In this document: in pieces, positions 1 to 6,006 of the stretch | Layout of the letters: the number at the start of each line of letters is the position of its first letter | Numbering within the stretch: the stretch's first letter is position 1 | Assembly (NCBI GenBank): GCA_050998755.1 | Contig: JBPCPW010000064.1 | Span: 1 to 6,128, forward strand | Origin: JAXDLW01 sp050998755 | Lineage (GTDB): Bacteria; Chloroflexota; Dormibacteria; DASZGP01 | Direction: 5' to 3' | Length of the DNA stretch: 6,128 nt | The notes under the pieces: model-generated | What the model was told of the DNA's origin: nothing | What the model saw: the letters and a program-made list of their open reading frames with translations, nothing else | Database searches by the model: none | Program-made: the position numbers and the translations under genes

Positions 1-108
1 AAGACCTCGGAGTTGGAAGCCATCGTCGACGCCGCTGCGGGCCTGCTGCTGGAACGCGGGGCCGAGCAGGATCCTGGAGAAGACCAGGTGAAGGGGGGCG
101 CTACATGA
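1..108 (+). CDS. C-terminal tail of an unrecognised protein (5' end outside window)
   Basis: Frame 1 is open from the first base and ends at a TGA whose bases overlap the ATG of the next gene (ATGA, 105-108). It gives 35 residues, starting KTSELEAIVDAAAGLLLERG and followed by a polar Gly/Glu/Asp-rich tail. The first half is a probable Ala/Leu-rich helix; the last ~15 residues look disordered. The 4-base stop/start overlap and the same strand suggest it is the upstream member of the same operon and that its translation is coupled to the FtsA-like gene. The visible piece is too short to assign a family. Codon use is GC-rich, as in the neighbours. Confidence 0.7.
   Translation, partial: KTSELEAIVDAAAGLLLERGAEQDPGEDQVKGGAT
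91..98 (+). promoter_or_regulatory. Ribosome binding site of the FtsA-like gene
   Basis: The purine run AAGGGGGG lies 6 bases before the ATG at 105 and inside the end of the preceding gene. It is the strongest Shine-Dalgarno-like sequence at any of the complete gene starts here and supports ATG 105 as the start. Most other starts in the window have no clear Shine-Dalgarno sequence and probably depend on coupling to the gene before them. Confidence 0.6.
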
Positions 109-1358
109 GACGAATCCTGCAGCGGCGTTCGGAGTCCGCTCTGCACTACACAGCGCTGGACATCGGGACGGAGTACATCAAGGCGCTGATTATTCGGCGA
201 GAGGGGGATAACGGGATCGTCCTGGGGGTCGGGCGACAGCAGCAGTCCTACTCCGACATGGTTTCGGGAGCGGTGGCCGACATCCAGGCGGTCATCGACA
301 ACTGCAACTCGGCGTTGGAGGAGGCGGAGGACATGGCCGAGGCCATCCCCGGCCGTGCCGTGATCGGGATCGCCGGAGAGCAGGTGAAGGGCTTCAGCAC
401 CGCGGTCACCATCCCACGGTCCGACCCCAACCAGCGCATCAACCGAGTGGAGCTGCAGACGACCCTGGAGATGGTCCAGAAGCGGGCGATGCGCGAGGCC
501 ACCCACCTGATGGGCCAGGAGTTGGGCATCCCGGAGGTCGATCTCAAGCTGATCCATTCCACGATCACCACGGTCCGTATCGACGGGTACCTGGTGACCA
601 ACCCGCTGGACTTCCAGGGCAAGACCATGGAGGTGACGGTGTTCAACACGTTTGCCCCCCTCACCCACATCGGAGCGCTGCAGACAATTGCCGCCGAGCT
701 GGACCTCGACCTGATGGCGACCGTGGCGGAGCCCTTCGCCATGGCTCGCTGTTGTGCCACCGACGAGGTGTACGAGTTCGGCGGGATCTTCGTCGACGTC
801 GGCGGTGGCACGACCGACGTGGCCCTGATCCGGAACGGGGGCATAGAGGGCACCAAGATGTTCCCCATCGGCGGAAGGGTGTTCACCAAGAAGATCGCGG
901 GACAGCTGGGGCTGTCGTTCGCCGACGCCGAGGAGCTCAAGATCCGCTACTCCCGGGGTGACGTCAACGAGGATCGCAAGAAGCAGCTCGGCAACCTGAT
1001 GGCGCCGGACGCCGAGGTCCTGGTCAACGGCGTGGCGCTGACTTTGCAGCAGCTGGCCCGGTCGGATCGCCTGCCGCCCAGCATCTACCTGGCCGGTGGT
1101 GGCAGCGGCCTCCCGGAGATCGCGGACTACCTCAAGGCATACCCGTGGATGGACCGGCTACCCTTTCCCAAGGCTCCCCAGGTCCGCCTGCTCAACCCCG
1201 CGGATGTCCGCAACATCTACGATTCCACGGGTCTCCTGCTCAGCCAACAGGACATAACGCCGATGGGCCTTGGTTACCAGGCCCTGCAGGAGGATGAGGG
1301 GGATTCTGATCTGCTCTACAGCACGATGCGCAAGATCATGCGCGCGATGAAGGTATAG
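105..1358 (+). CDS. FtsA/PilM-like actin-fold ATPase
   Basis: This 417-residue protein belongs to the actin/Hsp70 ATPase superfamily and most resembles FtsA, the membrane tether of FtsZ, with PilM as the alternative. Visible motifs are phosphate 1 (ALDIGTEYIKALII, about residues 18-31), phosphate 2 (DVGGGTTD, 231-238) and the adenosine motif (SIYLAGGGSGLPEI, 326-339). Between the two phosphate motifs, VLGVG, VSGAVADIQAVI and VIGIAGEQVKG match the FtsA N-terminal pattern, and about residues 85-215 occupy the place of the FtsA 1C domain, including NPLDFQGKTMEV. The length is normal for FtsA. The last residues (LLYSTMRKIMRAMKV) could form an amphipathic, basic helix like the FtsA membrane-targeting tail. 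ATG 105 has a good ribosome binding site. It lies directly before a membrane-protein gene and in the same operon as a prepilin peptidase, so a role in division or in pilus/secretion assembly cannot be separated by sequence alone. Confidence 0.85.
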   Translation: MRRILQRRSESALHYTALDIGTEYIKALIIRREGDNGIVLGVGRQQQSYSDMVSGAVADIQAVIDNCNSALEEAEDMAEAIPGRAVIGIAGEQVKGFSTAVTIPRSDPNQRINRVELQTTLEMVQKRAMREATHLMGQELGIPEVDLKLIHSTITTVRIDGYLVTNPLDFQGKTMEVTVFNTFAPLTHIGALQTIAAELDLDLMATVAEPFAMARCCATDEVYEFGGIFVDVGGGTTDVALIRNGGIEGTKMFPIGGRVFTKKIAGQLGLSFADAEELKIRYSRGDVNEDRKKQLGNLMAPDAEVLVNGVALTLQQLARSDRLPPSIYLAGGGSGLPEIADYLKAYPWMDRLPFPKAPQVRLLNPADVRNIYDSTGLLLSQQDITPMGLGYQALQEDEGDSDLLYSTMRKIMRAMKV

Positions 1359-1368
1359 ACGCCCACCC

Positions 1369-2973
1369 TTGTCCAAACTGGTTTACGCCGAGCCCGACGA
1401 CGAGATCACCAATCTCGTCGATCGGCTCCGCTCCGAGAAGACGGAGAAGGAGCTGGTCTTTGTGCTGCCCGCTTCCTCACGTGTCATGCACTCAAGCCTC
1501 AACGCGCGGCTCCTGATGCAGTACAGCAACTCACTGGGGAAGAGGACCTCGGTGGTGAGTCCCGACCCGCGCACCCAGGGCGTGGCGATCGAGACGGGGT
1601 TCGACACGTTCCCCTCGATGGCCGCATTCGAAGCCGGTCGCGCGCTGGACCGGGCGGTCCAGGGACGCAGCGCAGCCTCACCGATCGCCGCCGGGGCGCT
1701 GGGGGCCGGCGCGGTGGCCGACATCCCGGCCGCCGCCACCCGCCGGCCCCCGTCGGTGCGTGGCCCGGTGGCGTCACCGCGGGCTCAGCCGGTGGCCGCC
1801 CGCCCGGCGGCCGGCGCGCCGCTGGTCGCAACGTCAGCGGGCGGACGCCGCGTCGGCTTCCTGGCATGGGTCCTGGCCGCCGTCGGCATCTTTTTGATCG
1901 CGATGATCCTGGTCTTCTTCGTCCTGCCGACGGCTACGGTGACGATCACGGTTGCGGCGAGGCCGGTCAGCGTCGCGCCAACCATCACCGGCTCGACCCA
2001 GCCTCCGGCTGACAAGCTCTCGGTGCAGACCACGCTGCAGCAGGCCCAGGAGCAGCAGCAGTCCCCGGTCACGTCGACCGGGCAGAAGATCATCCTGGGC
2101 AATGCAGCTGCCGGCGTCGTCACGATCAAGAACACTGGCAATGACCCGAATTGCTGCGTCTTTAAAGCAGGTATGCCGGGCGAAGTCACAACCGCGGATG
2201 GCAAGAAGTTCAGCTTTGTGCCTGATGCCGACGTGATCATTTTCGCCGGTCAATCGCACGATTTCGCCATCACGGCCAAGGCTCGTGGCACTGCGTCCAA
2301 CGTGGGACCTCACACGATCACGAAGGTGACAACTGATCAGCCATTGGTTGCCGACAACGCGAATCCAACGGCTGGGGGGACCGAGCCCCAGACCAAGACC
2401 GTCGTCGGACAGGCGGATATCGACAAGACCAAGAACGCTCTTGGCGCGACGCTCAGCCAGAAGGTCAGGGATGACATAAAGGCCAAGGCGGGCAAGGACA
2501 CTGTGCTGGCGGACACACAGACGATCGATGTCAGCATCAGCACCGACCACCAACCAGGCGACGAGGTGCCCACCTTCAACGCCACGGTGACCGTCAAGGG
2601 CAAGGCCACCACGGTCAGCGAGGACAAGCTCAAGGCGCTTCTCAAGGCTTCCCTCGATGCCCAGGTGATCGCCGGCTATCACCTCACCGACAATGTCCCG
2701 AAGCTGACCTACACCCTGGTCCAGCACGACGAGAACGGCGGTGCGGTCTGGAATGGGAGCGCCTCGGGGTTCCAGGCCACCGCGGTGAGCGAGAACGATG
2801 TCCGTGCCAAGGTCAGTGGTAAGTCGCCCAAGGAGGCTGTCGCATATGTCCAGGGACACCTTGATGCCCAGTCGGCGAGCGTGACCATAAGCCCCCCATT
2901 CGTGCCCTGGCTGCCGTTCATCGCCGGCAACATCAAGTTCCGCACCCAGGTCCAGAACGCCGCCCCGGGATGA
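1369..2973 (+). CDS. Single-pass membrane protein with baseplate-J-like extracytoplasmic region
   Basis: This 534-residue protein has four visible parts. Residues ~10-92 form a cytosolic alpha/beta-like domain (EITNLVDRLRS, ELVFVLPASS, GKRTSVVSPDPRT). Residues ~93-160 are an Ala/Pro/Arg-rich linker. Residues ~163-186 are a strong transmembrane segment (FLAWVLAAVGIFLIAMILVF). The rest is extracytoplasmic, Thr/Val/Lys-rich and beta-like. About residues 240-325 (AAGVVTIKN, FKAGMPGEVTTADGKKFSF, ITAKARGTASNVGPHTI) follow the baseplate J/gp47-like pattern seen in membrane proteins annotated under that name. The tail has VSGKSPKEAVAYV (482-494) and a PWLPF segment. An adjacent Cys pair sits at 262-263. 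TTG 1369 is chosen because the frame is closed by a stop at 1348-1350 and the first domain begins near residue 10; no good ribosome binding site is seen, and the previous gene stops 10 bases upstream. Partnership with the FtsA-like ATPase is inferred from context. It is not evidence of a phage. Confidence 0.75.
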   Translation: MSKLVYAEPDDEITNLVDRLRSEKTEKELVFVLPASSRVMHSSLNARLLMQYSNSLGKRTSVVSPDPRTQGVAIETGFDTFPSMAAFEAGRALDRAVQGRSAASPIAAGALGAGAVADIPAAATRRPPSVRGPVASPRAQPVAARPAAGAPLVATSAGGRRVGFLAWVLAAVGIFLIAMILVFFVLPTATVTITVAARPVSVAPTITGSTQPPADKLSVQTTLQQAQEQQQSPVTSTGQKIILGNAAAGVVTIKNTGNDPNCCVFKAGMPGEVTTADGKKFSFVPDADVIIFAGQSHDFAITAKARGTASNVGPHTITKVTTDQPLVADNANPTAGGTEPQTKTVVGQADIDKTKNALGATLSQKVRDDIKAKAGKDTVLADTQTIDVSISTDHQPGDEVPTFNATVTVKGKATTVSEDKLKALLKASLDAQVIAGYHLTDNVPKLTYTLVQHDENGGAVWNGSASGFQATAVSENDVRAKVSGKSPKEAVAYVQGHLDAQSASVTISPPFVPWLPFIAGNIKFRTQVQNAAPG

Positions 2974-3410
2974 GGATCCTGGCGGTCGACCCGGGTTCGG
3001 TCCGGGTGGGCCTGGCCCTGAGTGACGAGGGCGAGAGCCTGGCCACCCCCCTGAGCACGCTGCGTCCCGGGCGCGATCTTGGCGCGCGCGTTGCCCTGGC
3101 CGCGCGGGAGGCGGGCGCGGAACTGGTGATCGTCGGCCTGCCGCGGCGGCTTGACGGCAGTGAGGGCCCCGAGGCGGCTGGCGCCCGCGCCCTGGCGGCT
3201 GCCGTCACCGCTACCGGGTTGCCCGCGCAGCTGTGGGACGAGCGCTTCACCAGCGTCATGGCCGAGGCGGCATTGCGCGAGGCCCGCCCCCGGCGAGGCC
3301 GCAGGGCCGCGGCCGAACGCCGCGCGGACACCGACCGGGTGGCGGCCGCCGTCCTCCTGCAGTCCTTTCTCGACAGCCGGGAAAAATCGCCACGGGCATC
3401 AGTGGGTTGA
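2970..3410 (+). CDS. ruvX: Putative Holliday junction resolvase RuvX (YqgF family)
   Basis: This 146-residue cytosolic RNase H-fold protein is of the normal length for YqgF/RuvX, a nearly universal bacterial family linked to Holliday-junction resolution and to 16S rRNA 5'-end processing. The family motifs are all present: ILAVDPGSVRVGLALSD with Asp7, VIVGLPRRLDGSEG (53-65), the WDERFTS motif (89-95, Glu91) and TDRVAAAVLLQSFLD with Asp122. Asp7, Glu91 and Asp122 fit the expected metal-binding acidic triad. The start ATG overlaps the stop of the previous gene (ATGA, 2970-2973) and has no obvious ribosome binding site, so coupled translation is likely. The Arg-rich stretch RPRRGRRAAAERRADTDR between the last two acidic motifs is the expected flexible basic region. 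Placement directly before mltG is a common bacterial arrangement. The last residues (SREKSPRASVG) are probably disordered. Confidence 0.95.
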   Translation: MRILAVDPGSVRVGLALSDEGESLATPLSTLRPGRDLGARVALAAREAGAELVIVGLPRRLDGSEGPEAAGARALAAAVTATGLPAQLWDERFTSVMAEAALREARPRRGRRAAAERRADTDRVAAAVLLQSFLDSREKSPRASVG

Positions 3411-4471
3411 GCAGCCGCTACCCGCGCCCGGTGCCGCCGGCGCGCCGCGGCGGAGGTGGACGCACCTTCCTGGTTGGCGTCCTGGTCTTGCTGGTGCTGC
3501 TTGGCGCTACCGGTGGCGGCGGCTTCCTTTACTACAACAACCAGCTGCACAGCTCACACGGCTCCGGCCAGGGAACCGCGAATGTGGTCATCCCGCCGGG
3601 CACATCAACCTCGGGCGTTGCGGACATCCTCTCTGGCAAAGGATTGATCGGCAATGCCCTGGTCTTCCAGCTCTACGTCAAGCTCAACGGCTTCCGCCTG
3701 GAGGCCGGCCAGTTCCAGGTTCCCGCCGGGACGACGATGGAGGACCTCGTTGCCCTGCTGACGCATAACCAGACCGGGACCGCGGTGACGCTGACCATCC
3801 CTGAGGGCTACACCGCCAAGAAGATCGCCGCCCTGGCCGAGAAAAAAGGGCTGTTCGCTGCGGACGCCTTCCTGGCCGCCACCAAGCAGCCGCAGCAGGA
3901 GGATTTCCTGGCCGGCCACGACGCCTCCCTGGGCCTTGAGGGTTACCTGTTCCCCGACACCTACCAGTTCTCGGCAAAGGCCACCCCGCAGGACGTCGTG
4001 AGCACCCTGCTCAAACAGTTCGGGCTGAAGGTGACCCCGGACATGCGGGCCCATACCCCGAAGGGCTATTCCCTGGCGCAGGTGGTGGTGATTGCGTCGA
4101 TCGTCGAGAGGGAGGCGTTCTTCGACAAGGACCGGGCCGCCGTCGCCGGGGTCTTCTACAACCGGCTGAAGGCCGGCATGCCGCTGCAAGCCGACGCGAC
4201 CCTGGTCTACGCCTCGGGGCGCGCCGGCACGGATATCACCGAGGAGGACAAAAAGGCGGACTCGCCCTACAACACCTACCTCCACACCGGCCTTCCCCCC
4301 GCCGCGATCTCCAACCCCGGCCTGGCCTCGCTGCAGGCAGCGCTGACACCGATGCAGACCAACTACGTGTATTACCTCACGGACAAGGACGGCCACGCAC
4401 ACTTCAGCAAGACCTACGCCCAGCACCAGCAGTGCCAGGTGAATCTCTCGGTCTGCCCAACGCTTCCCTGA
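3407..4471 (+). CDS. mltG: Endolytic murein transglycosylase MltG (YceG-like)
   Basis: MltG is a membrane-anchored lytic transglycosylase that cuts nascent peptidoglycan strands and is thought to end glycan synthesis. The 354-residue product has a short basic cytosolic N-terminus, a transmembrane helix at about 20-42, a LysM-like part (about residues 60-130, including VVIPPGTSTSGVADIL) and then the YceG catalytic domain. Diagnostic motifs are LEGYLFPDTYQF (177-188), VVIASIVERE with the presumed catalytic Glu234, VFYNRLKAGMPLQADATLVYA, and SPYNTYLHTGLPPAAISNPG. I chose TTG 3407, which overlaps the ruvX stop (TTGA). The frame stays open upstream to an ATG at 3233, but that would put an implausible Arg/Gly-rich 58 residues ahead of the anchor and overlap ruvX by almost 180 bases. 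Two Cys near the C-terminus (CQVNLSVC) could form an extracytoplasmic disulfide; this is inference. Confidence 0.94.
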   Translation: MSSRYPRPVPPARRGGGGRTFLVGVLVLLVLLGATGGGGFLYYNNQLHSSHGSGQGTANVVIPPGTSTSGVADILSGKGLIGNALVFQLYVKLNGFRLEAGQFQVPAGTTMEDLVALLTHNQTGTAVTLTIPEGYTAKKIAALAEKKGLFAADAFLAATKQPQQEDFLAGHDASLGLEGYLFPDTYQFSAKATPQDVVSTLLKQFGLKVTPDMRAHTPKGYSLAQVVVIASIVEREAFFDKDRAAVAGVFYNRLKAGMPLQADATLVYASGRAGTDITEEDKKADSPYNTYLHTGLPPAAISNPGLASLQAALTPMQTNYVYYLTDKDGHAHFSKTYAQHQQCQVNLSVCPTLP

Positions 4472-4474
4472 CGG

Positions 4475-5311
4475 GTGCATGTCCTCCTGGTCGGCCACCC
4501 GGTGAGCCACAGCTTCTCCCCCCTGATGCAGAACGCGGCGTTTGAGGCACTCGAGCTTCCGCATCTCTACAGCGCCGAGGACACCGGCGCCGCGGACCTC
4601 GCCGGCACCATACGCAGGCTTCGCGACGGCCGCCACCTAGGCGCCAACGTCACCGTGCCCTACAAGCTGGCGGTGGTGCCGGTGATGGATGCCGTGGACT
4701 CCGATGTCCGCCTGCTGGGCGCGCTGAACACGATCGTGGCCACCGACGGAAGGCTCAGCGGCTACAACACCGACGTGGACGGCGCCTGGGAGGGGTTGCT
4801 GCAGCCCGTTCGCGACTCGCTCAGGGGCGCCCGCGTCCTGCTGCTGGGCGCCGGCGGCGGCGCCCGCGCGGTCCTGCTGGCCCTGACCCGCTGCCGCGAG
4901 GACGGTCCCCGTGAGGTGGCCGTCACGGCTCGGCGCCCCGAGGCGGCTTCGGCGGCCGTCGAACTCGGGACCGACCTCGGCCTGGGCTGCGTGGCTGTCG
5001 GCTGGGGGGGGCTGGGCGAGGCCATGAGGACCAGCGACGTCGTCGTCAACTGCACTCCACTGGGGCTGGGCGAGGAGGACCCGCTCGAGGGCATTTCGCT
5101 CACCGGTCGGGTGGTTCTCGACCTGGCCTACCGCCGAGCGGGGACGCGGTTGTTCCAGAGGGCGTTGTCGGAGGCGGCGATCGCGCTCCAGGGCGACGAC
5201 ATGCTGCTGCACCAGGGCGCTGCAGCCTTCCATCTGTGGACCGGCCTGGACGCGCCCCTTGAGCCGATGCGGCGGGCGCTAGCCGAGGCGCTGGCCGAGT
5301 CTGTGGGTTGA
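4475..5311 (+). CDS. aroE: Shikimate dehydrogenase (NADP+)
   Basis: AroE reduces 3-dehydroshikimate to shikimate in the chorismate pathway. The 278-residue length is typical. The shikimate-binding N-terminal domain shows GHPVSHSFSPLMQNAAF (7-23), GANVTVPYK with catalytic Lys64, ALNTIV with Asn85, and GYNTDVDG with catalytic Asp100. The Rossmann domain has the glycine loop GAGGGARAV (125-133), and the second strand ends in TARRPEAA, whose paired arginines suit NADP phosphate binding. Also present are VVNCTPLGLG, VLDLAYRRAGT and the C-terminal GDDMLLHQGAAAFHLWTG. The start is GTG, 3 bases after the mltG stop, because the HVLLVGHPVSHS strand begins immediately; the nearby ATG at 4479 is out of frame. 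A run of eight G at 5004-5011 is read in frame (GWGGLG), so the gene is intact. Its product is cytosolic and unrelated in function to its envelope neighbours; the grouping is a conserved housekeeping arrangement. Confidence 0.96.
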   Translation: MHVLLVGHPVSHSFSPLMQNAAFEALELPHLYSAEDTGAADLAGTIRRLRDGRHLGANVTVPYKLAVVPVMDAVDSDVRLLGALNTIVATDGRLSGYNTDVDGAWEGLLQPVRDSLRGARVLLLGAGGGARAVLLALTRCREDGPREVAVTARRPEAASAAVELGTDLGLGCVAVGWGGLGEAMRTSDVVVNCTPLGLGEEDPLEGISLTGRVVLDLAYRRAGTRLFQRALSEAAIALQGDDMLLHQGAAAFHLWTGLDAPLEPMRRALAEALAESVG

Positions 5312-5994
5312 GCGCGACGATCTCCGGTCTTTTGGCGGCGGGGGTGGTGGCGGCGGTGGTGGGGATCCCGGTCGGGATCGCGACCCACCGTCTCAACCAG
5401 CGGTTCATTGCGGTTGAGGAGGACGCCACTGAGCCCGCGCTGCCAGCCGAACCATACTGGGCTCCGGTCCTCGACGTGGTGCTGCTCGCCTGGCTGTTCT
5501 ACCGTCACGGGTTCTCGGTTTACTCGGCGGTTGCAGCGGTGGTAATCCTGGTCCTGGTGCAGGTCCTGGTGTTCGACGCCCGCCACCGCCTAATCCTCAA
5601 CCGGGTGATGTATCCCGCGGCGCTGGTTGCGCTGCTGATCGCGCCGGTCGACCCGGTGCTGCTGGGCACCCCCCTGGCGCGGCTGATCTCGGCCTTCAGT
5701 GGAGCGTTCGTGGCCGGCGGGATCTTCTTCGTGATGTCGGTGGTGACAAAGGGCGGGGTTGGCATGGGGGACGCGAAACTCAGCTTCTTCATGGGTGCGG
5801 TGCTCGGCGGGCTGCCCCTGCCGGTGCCGCCGGTCATGGAGGCACTGATCTGGGGGATGCTGGGCGGCGGGCTGATTGCCGCGCTGCTGCTGGTGACAAG
5901 GATCCGCAAGATGACCGACTTCATCCCATACGGCCCCTTCCTCTGCGGCGGCGGCATCCTCGAGCTCATCCTGCGCGGCATGCCCGCGTCTTAG
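5308..5994 (+). CDS. pilD: A24 family prepilin peptidase (type IV prepilin/leader peptidase)
   Basis: This 228-residue polytopic inner-membrane aspartic protease would cleave the leader of type IV prepilins or related pseudopilins. The two catalytic aspartates are visible: Asp90 in VLVFDARHRLILNRVMYP, which replaces the usual D-x-R-x-x-x-IPN/D motif, and Asp155 in GVGMGDAKLSFFMGAVLG, matching GxGxGDxK. About seven or eight hydrophobic segments are present, the first at residues ~5-27 and the last near IPYGPFLCGGGILELIL. The N-terminal region, which in PilD has a cytosolic loop with two CxxC zinc pairs and carries the N-methyltransferase activity, is short here and has no CxxC, so methylation is doubtful. 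Many Gram-positive and Chloroflexota-type enzymes are similarly reduced. TTG 5308 overlaps the aroE stop (TTGA). No pilin gene lies in the window, so the substrate is unknown. It is the last complete gene before the intron. Confidence 0.88.
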   Translation: MSATISGLLAAGVVAAVVGIPVGIATHRLNQRFIAVEEDATEPALPAEPYWAPVLDVVLLAWLFYRHGFSVYSAVAAVVILVLVQVLVFDARHRLILNRVMYPAALVALLIAPVDPVLLGTPLARLISAFSGAFVAGGIFFVMSVVTKGGVGMGDAKLSFFMGAVLGGLPLPVPPVMEALIWGMLGGGLIAALLLVTRIRKMTDFIPYGPFLCGGGILELILRGMPAS

Positions 5995-5996
5995 GA
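5993..5996 (+). promoter_or_regulatory. Ribosome binding site ahead of an ATG at the intron boundary
   Basis: AGGA at 5993-5996, overlapping the prepilin peptidase stop codon, lies 7 bases before ATG 6004-6006. The spacing is ideal for translation initiation. The ATG is the last three bases before the proposed intron start, so this site probably served the next gene of the operon. The same ATG also opens into the intron sequence to the window edge, which is probably incidental. Confidence 0.5.
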
Positions 5997-6006
5997 TCTG
6001 GCCATG

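Noticed and set aside
1834..2859. Long antisense frame opposite the membrane-protein gene
   Set aside because: It mirrors a well-supported gene with clear domains on the + strand, is rich in Arg/Gly/Asp as expected for a GC-rich shadow frame, and has no recognisable motif. The same applies to the frame at 3605-4636.
1369..2973. Phage tail or contractile injection system, because of the baseplate-J-like region
   Set aside because: The protein has a transmembrane helix and a cytosolic domain, and no other tail, sheath or tube gene is present; the neighbours are housekeeping genes. The resemblance is domain-level only.
3233..3406. Upstream extension of mltG from ATG 3233
   Set aside because: It would overlap ruvX by almost 180 bases and add an Arg/Gly/Pro-rich segment that looks like a shadow of the ruvX frame. 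TTG 3407 places the membrane anchor near the N-terminus as is usual.
5973..5989. GC-rich inverted repeat (CGCGG with CCGCG) as a terminator or class C intron target
   Set aside because: The stem is only 5-6 pairs, lies inside the coding sequence, has no T-tract after it and is 17 bases from the intron boundary. In such GC-rich DNA it is easily expected by chance.
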